A stretch of 64,000 bases of DNA, from contig JAGBCB010000044.1 of NCBI GenBank assembly GCA_017938145.1, positions 1 to 64,000 of the forward strand. The letters run 5' to 3'. This document shows positions 1-7,179 of this stretch, one piece after another (the stretch's first letter is position 1; each line of letters opens with the position of its first letter). The notes beneath the pieces are model-generated. The model worked only from the letters and a program-made list of their open reading frames with translations. It was not told where the DNA came from and made no database searches. The stretch comes from Lachnospiraceae bacterium. Lineage in GTDB: Bacteria > Bacillota > Clostridia > Lachnospirales > Lachnospiraceae. The position numbers and the translations under genes are program-made.

Positions 1-220
1 ATTTGATTCCTCGAAACAAACGAATTGAGAAATATAAAGAGAAATGGTGTGCATAAAAAAACGACCGCACAATTTTGTACGGTCGTTCGCCAGCACTTCA
101 TTTTAGATATTTAACCTGTCTACTTGACAGGGGGCATATCAGAGTGCAGGCTCTTTTTGTGTGATGAATTTCAGAAAAATGTTTTAAATTGTGCGCAAAT
201 TATGCTGGCGGCATAAGACT
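1..220. other. Left-edge non-coding region with small inverted repeats
   Basis: No gene is supported in the first 297 bases. Two short inverted repeats are visible. ACGACCG (61-67) pairs with CGGTCGT (80-86) and is preceded by six A residues, so it would work as a terminator only for leftward transcription. CCTGTC (115-120) pairs with GACAGG (126-131). A weak AGAG/CTCT stem (141-154) is followed by T residues. They could be the remains of a mobile-element end or the tail of a gene to the left, but nothing in the window settles this. Confidence 0.3.
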
Positions 221-248
221 TTGCTGACAGAATGAATTATAATATTAT
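221..248 (+). promoter_or_regulatory. Candidate promoter for the lipoprotein-lgt island
   Basis: TTGCTG (221-226) and TATTAT (243-248) are separated by 16 bp, within a very AT-rich stretch that also holds TATAAT (238-243). They lie about 50 bases upstream of the first gene start. The match to a vegetative sigma-A promoter is moderate and rests on sequence only. Confidence 0.4.
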
Positions 249-297
249 AAATGAAAAAGATTTTAAGTGAAAAGTTCGGAAGATGAGGAGGACAATT

Positions 298-849
298 ATG
301 AAAAGAATGAACAAGAAGACAAAGGCTGAGCAGTTATTTTTGCTTACAATGATGTTCGTAGCGTTGTTAGGGATCTTTTGTGTCACAGGATGTGGTGGCA
401 ACTCTTGTGAAACATTTGACTGTGGAAGTGAAAAGATTGGTACAGCAACAGCATTTGGATGTTCCATTCCTGGCTGTGGTGGTTGTTTGACATCTGGTAG
501 AGGATGTAATACTGCATGTTGGCCACAATCATGTAAATGTGTTACAGTGACAGACGTAGAGGAGGCTGAACTTAACGGGGAATATCCTCCGAAGATTACT
601 GGATGTGATACAAGATATTATGGTGATGGATGTTTGGGATGTTCTCAGTCGGAAAAGAGTTGCTACTACGGTGTTACAGTTGATGAAGATGAATCATTGA
701 ATGCCATGGGGTGTTTTTATGGTTCACAGGGTGAAAAATCAAAAGAAAAAATGATTGGATATTACCATGGATGTATTGGTTGTATAAAAACCGATGGAGA
801 ATATATTAGTACGTTAGAATGGGTTGAAATTATGACAGAGGTAGACTAA
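298..849 (+). CDS. Cysteine-rich lipoprotein, function unknown
   Basis: About 183 residues. An upstream in-frame ATG at 283 overlaps the ribosome binding site GAGGAGG, so the start at 298 is preferred. A basic N-terminus (KRMNKKTK) is followed by a hydrophobic stretch and the lipobox-like VTGC, which predicts a lipid-anchored surface protein. The mature part holds 17 cysteines, many in a Gly-Cys context. Three C-x2-C pairs (PGCGGC, DGCLGC, HGCIGC) are present, and two imperfect repeats centre on YYGDGCLGC and YYHGCIGC. The cysteines suggest a disulfide-rich fold or metal/cofactor binding. I do not recognise the family. An Lgt-type enzyme gene follows after 2 bp, so the lipoprotein and its modifying enzyme are probably co-expressed. 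Confidence 0.7.
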   Translation: MKRMNKKTKAEQLFLLTMMFVALLGIFCVTGCGGNSCETFDCGSEKIGTATAFGCSIPGCGGCLTSGRGCNTACWPQSCKCVTVTDVEEAELNGEYPPKITGCDTRYYGDGCLGCSQSEKSCYYGVTVDEDESLNAMGCFYGSQGEKSKEKMIGYYHGCIGCIKTDGEYISTLEWVEIMTEVD

Positions 850-851
850 AT

Positions 852-1607
852 ATGTATCCATATATCTATATTGTTTTACCATCGTATTTGTTAATGGCTT
901 TAATTGGCGGTTTCGTTGCTTTAGGCTGGATGTTTATACGGTTAGAGAAATATCAGATAGAATTTAGCTGCTTTCTAAAGTGGGTTTTGTTCAGTGCAGT
1001 GGGTGGCTTTATAGGAAGTAAGCTTTTATTTGCTGTAACTCGAATCCCTTGGCTCGTAAATAACTTTTCTGTTAAAAATTTACTGCTACTGATACCTCAA
1101 AGTGGTCTGGTATTCTATGGAGGTTTATTCGGCGTTATTTTTACATTGATGTGGATAACAAGAAATAATCCGGATTTGCGAGAGCGGGTGTTTAGATTGG
1201 CAGCTCCGGCTATGCCGTTATTTCATACATTTGGACGTATTGGATGTTTTCTGACGGATTGTTGTTATGGGAAAGAGCTGGAAACGCCAATAAGTATTGG
1301 TGCAATTGAAATAACGCGCATTCCTGTTCAATTGATTGAAGCGTTAGTTGAACTCGTTTTATTTATAATTCTTGTAATTGTAGATAAAACAAGTAAAAAC
1401 GTTAATTTATTGAAAATATATCTTATGACGTATGCGGTAATACGTTTTTTCGATGAATTTCTGAGGGGAGATACAGTGAGAGGTATTTATTTTGGAATGT
1501 CAACAGCTCAATGGATATCGATATTGATTATTCTGGTATACGTTATCAAAGGAATTAATGCCTTTGTGAAGAAACAAAGTACTTCTGACAAAGAAACATA
1601 TGAATAA
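852..1607 (+). CDS. lgt: Prolipoprotein diacylglyceryl transferase (Lgt family)
   Basis: 251 residues with about seven hydrophobic segments. Lgt transfers diacylglycerol from phosphatidylglycerol to the lipobox cysteine of prelipoproteins at the outer face of the membrane. Visible family marks are SGLVFYGG (residues 84-91), the signature HTFGRIGCF (125-133), and the C-terminal RFFDEFLRGD (198-207). The Cys-rich variant GCFLTDCCYGKE is the type seen in Clostridia in place of the proteobacterial GNFINGE. The usual HGG is YGG here. The gene sits 2 bp after a Cys-rich lipoprotein, so it may be a dedicated paralogue and not the housekeeping copy; that is inference. The C-terminus is charged and cytoplasmic. 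Confidence 0.85.
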   Translation: MYPYIYIVLPSYLLMALIGGFVALGWMFIRLEKYQIEFSCFLKWVLFSAVGGFIGSKLLFAVTRIPWLVNNFSVKNLLLLIPQSGLVFYGGLFGVIFTLMWITRNNPDLRERVFRLAAPAMPLFHTFGRIGCFLTDCCYGKELETPISIGAIEITRIPVQLIEALVELVLFIILVIVDKTSKNVNLLKIYLMTYAVIRFFDEFLRGDTVRGIYFGMSTAQWISILIILVYVIKGINAFVKKQSTSDKETYE

Positions 1608-1631
1608 CTTTTTTTCAAGGAGGAAGTTGAT

Positions 1632-1904
1632 ATGGGATTTTTAGAAACTGCCGCAATGGTAGGAAAAGGCGCATTAAAAGTAGGTGCTGGGGTTGTTAAG
1701 CATGTCGGTGAAAGAATGGAAGAAGATAGGGAAAAATATGAGAAGTATAAAACGGAGATGAGTAATAAAAGTGATTTGGCTTTGGAAAGAGAATTAAAGG
1801 TTGCTACAGGAGTTAATTCTATGCGTGCACGAGCATTAATCAACGAATTAAAAAGTAGAGGTTATACTTCAGAGGATTTTGCAAGAATACGTGGCAAAAT
1901 ATAG
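1632..1904 (+). CDS. Small protein with glycine-rich N-terminal helix, unknown
   Basis: 90 residues behind a good AAGGAGG ribosome binding site. The N-terminal 25 residues have a regular small-residue pattern (AMVGKGALKVGAGVVK), as in amphipathic or glycine-zipper helices. The rest is charged and helical. The last 40 residues (ALERELKVATGVNSMRARAL, then NELKSRGYTSEDF) look like a small helical domain that could bind protein or nucleic acid. There is no signal peptide or clear membrane segment. The family is not recognised. It belongs to the AT-rich island and is transcribed in the same direction as lgt, 24 bp downstream. Confidence 0.6.
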   Translation: MGFLETAAMVGKGALKVGAGVVKHVGERMEEDREKYEKYKTEMSNKSDLALERELKVATGVNSMRARALINELKSRGYTSEDFARIRGKI

Positions 1905-1940
1905 TAAAATAAAATATAAATGATAGGTAGTGGTAGTTGG

Positions 1941-2105
1941 ATGGCCGATGCAAAAAAAATAGAGTACATGTGTAGTTGGTGTGGAAAGCGAGAAATAAGA
2001 TTTGCTATTATGGGAAGGCCTTCACCTGGCTCATGTTCAAGAAAAACTAAAACGCGTGACGGAAAAATGAGACCGCATACATGGGTGGTAAGCAGAAGAT
2101 TTTAA
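1941..2105 (+). CDS. Small zinc-ribbon-like protein
   Basis: 54 residues from ATG 1941; an earlier in-frame ATG at 1920 would add seven residues, and neither start has a strong ribosome binding site. The visible feature is CSWC near residue 11, followed by a basic segment with one further Cys (SPGSCSRK) and HTWVVSRRF at the end. A C-x2-C with a later Cys/His pair fits a small metal-binding knuckle. The function is unknown. It stands among other very small genes of the island and could belong to a mobile element. Confidence 0.5.
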   Translation: MADAKKIEYMCSWCGKREIRFAIMGRPSPGSCSRKTKTRDGKMRPHTWVVSRRF

Positions 2106-2123
2106 AAAACAGGAGGGAATTTT

Positions 2124-2294
2124 ATGATGGGAAAAGAAATAGTATGTCCAAAATGCAGAAAGAGTGTACACAGAACGGTTTCCTTGGGGTCAGCTGGTAT
2201 GAGTGGTTTATGCTGTTCTTCCTGCGGAATACATTTTGATATCAGAATTGAAAAAAATGGGTCGTATCGGGTTGTAGCAGTCCGTCCAAAATAA
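2124..2294 (+). CDS. 56-residue zinc-ribbon protein
   Basis: A short reading frame starting ATG-ATG at 2124 behind an excellent CAGGAGGG site (2111-2118), ending TAA at 2294. The protein begins MMGKEIVCPKCRKSV and later has CCSSCGIHFDI. Two C-x2-C knuckles about 20 residues apart form a classic zinc ribbon. The C-terminus is basic (YRVVAVRPK). There is no specific functional clue beyond its place in a run of four small genes. It may be a nucleic-acid-binding or redox accessory protein. Confidence 0.6.
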   Translation: MMGKEIVCPKCRKSVHRTVSLGSAGMSGLCCSSCGIHFDIRIEKNGSYRVVAVRPK

Positions 2295-2332
2295 GTTATC
2301 ACAATAATTGAAGTTAGATGAGGTAAAGGAAT

Positions 2333-2680
2333 ATGCTATTCAATAATATATTAAAAGCGGTTACAGGTGTCGTGGGTCCCGGAACACCTTTAAAAGATGC
2401 GACAAAGAGTGCTCCTAATGCTATGGGATGTTACAAAATATATTACCATGGTTTGAAATATGTAGGTAAGGCGGAAGATGGCATCAGAAAACGTTTTGTA
2501 CAATATTATAATGGAACAACAGCCCATTATCCTTCTGCAAGAAAAATATATGAGCATAGGAATGAAATTACAGTAACCTGGCAAGTGTGCCGTAGTCGAG
2601 AGGAAACACGTGCGCTGGAAGCAAAGTGGATTGAACAGTATGACCCAGAATGGAATGACAGAAGTGGTTGGAAAAGTTGA
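2333..2680 (+). CDS. GIY-YIG nuclease domain protein
   Basis: 115 residues. The N-terminal 30 residues are Gly/Pro-rich with no clear fold. Residues 32-110 match a GIY-YIG nuclease core: GCYKIYYHGLKYVGKA (32-47) supplies the GIY and YVG strands, Arg52 lies in the position of the catalytic arginine, and Glu96 in TRALEAKWIEQYDPEWN is placed like the metal-binding glutamate. Such domains cut DNA in UvrC, homing endonucleases and some restriction enzymes. This one has no extra DNA-binding domain, so its target cannot be inferred. Its place in an AT-rich island next to sbcDC could mean a defence or mobile-element role. Confidence 0.7.
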   Translation: MLFNNILKAVTGVVGPGTPLKDATKSAPNAMGCYKIYYHGLKYVGKAEDGIRKRFVQYYNGTTAHYPSARKIYEHRNEITVTWQVCRSREETRALEAKWIEQYDPEWNDRSGWKS

Positions 2681-2725
2681 AACGTAAAGTTATAAAAACT
2701 TAATACATTTGTAAAAATCTTTTTC

Positions 2726-2776
2726 TTGAGATAAACTTGTTTTTAGTATATGATATACTATAGACAAGTTTATCTC
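2726..2776 (+). promoter_or_regulatory. Promoter of sbcDC embedded in a large inverted repeat
   Basis: TTGAGA (2726-2731) and TATGAT (2749-2754) are 17 bp apart, a good vegetative promoter. The same DNA is almost fully palindromic: a 13-bp arm at 2728-2740 is repeated inverted at 2764-2776, and a second pair, AGTATA (2745-2750) and TATACT (2754-2759), lies inside it. An operator laid over the promoter is the likely reading. The dyad does not match the Bacillus SOS box. Confidence 0.6.
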
Positions 2777-2797
2777 TTTCTTTCTGTAAGAAAGAAA
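2777..2797 (+). repeat. 9-bp perfect inverted repeat in the sbcD leader
   Basis: TTTCTTTCT (2777-2785) and AGAAAGAAA (2789-2797) form a perfect hairpin with a 3-nt loop, directly after the larger dyad and about 30 bases before the sbcD start. The A/T-rich stem is weak as a terminator and may be a second operator half or a leader hairpin. Confidence 0.4.
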
Positions 2798-2826
2798 AAA
2801 TTACTACACCCTCAGGAGCCACCACC

Positions 2827-4002
2827 ATGAAACTACTTCATCTTGCAGACTTACATATCGGAAAACGAGTATATGAATACTCCATGTTAGAGGAGCAGAA
2901 ATCTGCCCTGTTGCAGGCGTTCCAAATGGCAAAGGAGCATCAGGTGGATGCGGTGTTAATTGCGGGGGATGTATATGATAAAAACATTCCCACCATCGAA
3001 GGAGTCAAGCTGTTTGACACCTTCCTTACAGCATTGAAGCAAAAGAACATACCAACCTTTATCATCAGCGGAAACCATGACTCCGCAGAACGTCTTTCTT
3101 TCGGACGGCACTTGTTTGAAAACTCACAAATTTACTTGTCCGGCACCTATGAGGAAGAAATCTTCAAGAAGACTTTAACCGATGAATTTGGTGATGTAGA
3201 TATTTATCTTCTTCCGTTCTTAAAGCCACAGCAGATAGAGGTGGCAGAAGGGGAAGAAAAGCCAAAGGATTATACCGAGGCAATCCGTCTGGTACTTGGC
3301 AGATTAAACATAAACAAAAACAACCGGAATGTGTTGCTGGCTCATCAGTTTGTGGGCGGAGGCAGTGAAGACCCAACCCGTACCGATTCCGAAACCCAGT
3401 CGGTGGGTGGTGTGGATATGGTAGACTACCGGGTGTTTGACGATTTTGACTATGTGGCCCTTGGTCATTTGCACGGAGCCCAGCATGTGGGCCGGGAAGA
3501 GGTACGGTACGCCGGTTCTCCGGTAAAGTATTCTTTTTCCGAGGCAAGGCAGGAAAAGTCCGCCACCTTAATTACCCTTGGCAAAAAACAGCCTGAAACT
3601 GCACCCAAAGCAAATGGCACTGACATCATCATCCAAAAACTGACCTTCACCCCGGTGCATGACATGCGGGAAATTAAGGGAACATTAGCCCAGCTTACAA
3701 GCCCTGAAATTTTGGCAGAGAGCGACTGCAACGACTACCTGCACATCACCTTGACGGATGAGGAAGAAATCTACGATGTATTCGGCAAACTTAGGGCAGT
3801 GTATCCGAATGTGATGGCGCTGGATTTTGATAATAAGAGAACCAGAGCAGGGGGAGCGGAAGCTCTTATCGGCGCAGTAATGAAAGAAAAATCAACCATG
3901 GAATTATTCCGTGAGTTTTTCGAAAAGCAGACGGGAAATAGTCTTTCCCCGATGCAGGAACAGATTATGACAGACATTATAGAAAAGACAACAGAAGGCT
4001 GA
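2827..4002 (+). CDS. sbcD: Exonuclease subunit SbcD (Mre11 family)
   Basis: 391 residues, normal length. SbcD is the metallophosphoesterase subunit of SbcCD, which opens DNA hairpins and trims protein-blocked double-strand ends. The five Mre11 motifs are present in order: DLHIGK (Asp8, His10), AGDVYDKN, SGNHDSAE, LAHQFV and ALGHLHGAQ. A C-terminal capping region follows. The start is supported by CAGGAG at 2813-2818. sbcC begins 22 bp downstream, so the subunits are co-transcribed from the promoter in the upstream inverted repeat. Confidence 0.95.
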   Translation: MKLLHLADLHIGKRVYEYSMLEEQKSALLQAFQMAKEHQVDAVLIAGDVYDKNIPTIEGVKLFDTFLTALKQKNIPTFIISGNHDSAERLSFGRHLFENSQIYLSGTYEEEIFKKTLTDEFGDVDIYLLPFLKPQQIEVAEGEEKPKDYTEAIRLVLGRLNINKNNRNVLLAHQFVGGGSEDPTRTDSETQSVGGVDMVDYRVFDDFDYVALGHLHGAQHVGREEVRYAGSPVKYSFSEARQEKSATLITLGKKQPETAPKANGTDIIIQKLTFTPVHDMREIKGTLAQLTSPEILAESDCNDYLHITLTDEEEIYDVFGKLRAVYPNVMALDFDNKRTRAGGAEALIGAVMKEKSTMELFREFFEKQTGNSLSPMQEQIMTDIIEKTTEG

Positions 4003-4024
4003 AGTTAAGCCTTGGGAGGAGTAC

Positions 4025-7000
4025 ATGAAACCGATTTATTTGGAGCTTTGTGCATTTGGTCCCTTTGCAGGACAGGTAATTTTGCCGCTGGAGCGTATTG
4101 TTTCAGAGGGTGTGTTCTTGGTGCACGGGGCTACCGGTGCGGGAAAAACCACAATATTTGACGCGGTTTCCTTTGCGTTATTTGGCAATGCCAGTGGTGA
4201 AAACCGTCCGGCGGATTCCTTCCGTTCCGACTTTGCGGAGGATAGCAGCAAAACCTATGTAATTTTAGAATTTTCCCATGGCGGAAGTGTATATAAAATT
4301 GAGAGAAGTCCGGCGTACCGTCGTCCGAAGCAGCGGGGTGAAGGTTTTACAGACAGCAAGGCGGAAGCAGTACTTACCATGCCGGATGGTTTGAAAATCG
4401 TGGGATATCAGCTGGTTACCGAAAAAGTGGAAGAAATTCTTGGGGTGGATTACAAGCAGTTTAAGCAGATTTCCATGATTGCCCAGGGCGAATTTTTAAA
4501 GCTTCTTACCGTAGAAAGCAGGGAACGTGGCGAAATTTTCCGTAAGGTATTCCACACCGGCGAACTTGGCCGCATCGGCAAGGAATTAAAAGACCGTATG
4601 TTAAAGGTGAAACGGTTCTGTGAGGAACTGGATGCCTCTATTGTTCAGTATTACAGCGGTATTGATAGTTCAGCGGAAAGTGCGTATAAAGAGCAGATAG
4701 ATGAGTTCTTAGAAAGCAAGGATATTCATAAAACAACAGGATTTCAGGATATTTTACGGGCGCTGGTGGCGGAAGATAAAAAAGAACTGGAGCGTACCAA
4801 GGAACGTCTTGATATCGTAGAGAAAAAGCTGACAGAACTTAAGGTAAAAGAAGCCAAGGCGGCAGAATGGATTGAGAAAAAGCAGGAGTTTGCGGCTTTA
4901 GAGAGCCAGCTTCCTGACATGTTGGTGCTGGAACAGAAAAATAAAATTGACAAGCAGCGGTTAGCTCTTGTGAAGCGTGCCGTAACAGCAGTGCGTCCGC
5001 AAAAGGAAGCATATTTGGCTGCAAAGGAAGAAAGTGCACAGTTACTTCGTTCCATTGCGGAAAAAGAGCAGCAGATGGCAGAACTCCGCGCATTGGAGGA
5101 CCATGTCACCTTATCTTACCAGAAGGCACAGGCGGATAAACTTAACATGGAGCATAAGCTTCGCAACATGGAGCGGCTTCGTAGTGAGGTAAAGCTTTTA
5201 AACCAAAAGGAAGAATTAGAAGAGGAATCCCGCCGGTTGGAACTTTCTGCGGCAGAGCTTATAGAGCAGGAAACTACCCGGAAAACGGTTATGGCGGAAA
5301 AAGAAGCCGCATTTAAGGAATGTCGTGCAAAGCAGGATAAATTAACGGAAATTTATCAGGCGGGCAGGGCGTTAGAGGAAGACGAGCGGGAATTAAAGAA
5401 CTCTCTTGCGGAATTGGAAAATCAGGCAAAGCGGTTTGAAAGCTTTGAAAAAATTAGAAAACATTATGATGAATTAACAGCCCGGATTTCGGAACTGATG
5501 GAAGAGAAGCAGAAGCAGAATGCAAAGCTTCAGCAGATGGAAGCTGCATATACTTATGAGCAGGCAGGTATGCTTGCCATGGATTTGGAGGCGGGCAATC
5601 CTTGTCCGGTATGCGGCTCCACCGAGCATCCGGATCCGGCAAAGCCGGCACAGGGTGCAGTTTCCAAGGAAGAACTGGCGGCCCGTAAGCAGGAATATCA
5701 GGAAATCAGTTTAAGAGTAGAGGAACTTGGAAAAGAAGCAGCTTCCGAAAAGGGAACCATGGACCTTTTGCTTCAGCAGCTGGGTATCCGTGGCGAATTA
5801 GGTGTAGTACAGCAGCTGATTGCAGAGCGTATGGAACAAAAAGCTAAGGTGCAGGCAACTCTTTCCGAAGTAGAAAAGCAGTTAGATGAGCTGGTAAAGC
5901 AGCAGGAAGAGGGAATGAAGGCCCGTGATGTGGCTGCAGACCTGGAACAACAGCTTGCAAAGGAAAAGAACGATTTGGAGGCTTTGCAGGAAAAAATCCG
6001 CCGTATTCGCAGCGAGCAGGAGGCAATTGCCCAGTCGGTAAAACGTATCCTTTTGGATTCTGCCTTTGAGAAGGTGCAGGATGCCATTGATGCGCTTGCG
6101 GCAGCAGAAGCGGAAGCAGAGGAGAAAAAGAAAACGATTGCCCTGGCAGAAGCAAATTATCAGGATTGGAATAACAGAAAACAGAGCGAATCTGCGGTGC
6201 TGGAGCAGCTGTCCGGCCAGAAGCTGTTGCGTATGCAGAGGGAGCAGAATGCCTTGGAAGATTATGAAAAAGCAATTCATTTAGCCGGATTTGACAGCGA
6301 GGCTGATTTTGAACGGAACATGCTTCCGGAAGCGGAGCTTCAAAAGTTGGAGGAGGAAACTCTGGAAAACGAAGGCAAGGTTCTCCGGTTTAAAGAACGT
6401 CATATGTTATTGGAGCAGGAATTGGCAAAGGCAGCGCCGGAAATCAGCGATGATTTCGAGGAACAGATGCAGTTACTTTCCGCAGAAAAAGAAGACCTGA
6501 CTCAGCTGGCAACCCGTCTGGTTTCCCGTATGGAAACCAATGAGAAGGTGCGTAAAAATGTAGAAACACAGCTTACCGTACGGGCAAATATGCAGAAGGA
6601 ATACAGCAATATTTCCGTACTCAGCAATGTGGCAAACGGAGAGCTTGCCGGTAGGGACAGACTTCCGTTTGAGCAATATGTTCAGGCATTCTATTTTGAG
6701 CAGGTAATATACGAGGCCAATTTGCGTCTTAAGAAAATGAGTGGCGGAAGATATGCTTTAAAGCGTCGTACCGAGGCAGAGAACAAACGCAGCGTGACCG
6801 GACTTGACCTGGAAATTATGGATTATTTCACCGGAAAGGCAAGAAGTGTCAAGTCCTTATCCGGCGGTGAATCCTTTAAAGCTGCCCTTTCGTTGGCGTT
6901 GGGATTATCCGATGTTATCCAAAGCCACGCAGGGGGCGTAGTGGTGGAGACTATGTTTGTAGACGAGGGCTTCGGCAGCCTGGACAAAGATTCTTTGGAG

Positions 7001-7147
7001 CAGGCGGTTGCAATTTTAAAAGAGCTTGCCACCGACAACCGAATTGTGGGAATCATCTCCCACGTGGAAGAATTAAAGGAGTGTATCGACAAGAAAATAC
7101 TGTTAACCAAGAGTACAAGGGGCAGCAGTATTTCCTGGGATGAATAG
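4025..7147 (+). CDS. sbcC: Exonuclease subunit SbcC (Rad50-like SMC ATPase)
   Basis: 1,040 residues, typical for Firmicute SbcC. The Walker A motif GATGAGKTT is at residues 35-43, and long coiled coils flank a zinc hook CPVCGS (Cys527, Cys530). The ABC signature SLSGGESFKAAL starts at residue 944 and Walker B FVDEGFGSLD has Asp980/Glu981. The two hooks dimerise through zinc and ATP binding closes the heads around DNA for SbcD to cut. The ribosome binding site is GGGAGGA, 4 bp before ATG. Confidence 0.95.
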   Translation: MKPIYLELCAFGPFAGQVILPLERIVSEGVFLVHGATGAGKTTIFDAVSFALFGNASGENRPADSFRSDFAEDSSKTYVILEFSHGGSVYKIERSPAYRRPKQRGEGFTDSKAEAVLTMPDGLKIVGYQLVTEKVEEILGVDYKQFKQISMIAQGEFLKLLTVESRERGEIFRKVFHTGELGRIGKELKDRMLKVKRFCEELDASIVQYYSGIDSSAESAYKEQIDEFLESKDIHKTTGFQDILRALVAEDKKELERTKERLDIVEKKLTELKVKEAKAAEWIEKKQEFAALESQLPDMLVLEQKNKIDKQRLALVKRAVTAVRPQKEAYLAAKEESAQLLRSIAEKEQQMAELRALEDHVTLSYQKAQADKLNMEHKLRNMERLRSEVKLLNQKEELEEESRRLELSAAELIEQETTRKTVMAEKEAAFKECRAKQDKLTEIYQAGRALEEDERELKNSLAELENQAKRFESFEKIRKHYDELTARISELMEEKQKQNAKLQQMEAAYTYEQAGMLAMDLEAGNPCPVCGSTEHPDPAKPAQGAVSKEELAARKQEYQEISLRVEELGKEAASEKGTMDLLLQQLGIRGELGVVQQLIAERMEQKAKVQATLSEVEKQLDELVKQQEEGMKARDVAADLEQQLAKEKNDLEALQEKIRRIRSEQEAIAQSVKRILLDSAFEKVQDAIDALAAAEAEAEEKKKTIALAEANYQDWNNRKQSESAVLEQLSGQKLLRMQREQNALEDYEKAIHLAGFDSEADFERNMLPEAELQKLEEETLENEGKVLRFKERHMLLEQELAKAAPEISDDFEEQMQLLSAEKEDLTQLATRLVSRMETNEKVRKNVETQLTVRANMQKEYSNISVLSNVANGELAGRDRLPFEQYVQAFYFEQVIYEANLRLKKMSGGRYALKRRTEAENKRSVTGLDLEIMDYFTGKARSVKSLSGGESFKAALSLALGLSDVIQSHAGGVVVETMFVDEGFGSLDKDSLEQAVAILKELATDNRIVGIISHVEELKECIDKKILLTKSTRGSSISWDE

Positions 7148-7179
7148 GTATTTTTGACAACAAAGGAGGGAACGCCAAG

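Noticed and set aside
1-160. Insertion-sequence end at the left edge
   Set aside because: Short inverted repeats exist but there is no transposase, target duplication or recognisable terminal sequence.
283-297. Upstream in-frame ATG for the Cys-rich lipoprotein
   Set aside because: It overlaps the GAGGAGG ribosome binding site, and the site fits ATG 298.
2726-2776. SOS (LexA) box at the sbcDC promoter
   Set aside because: The dyad does not contain GAAC-N4-GTTC or the Bacillus form; it is another kind of operator.
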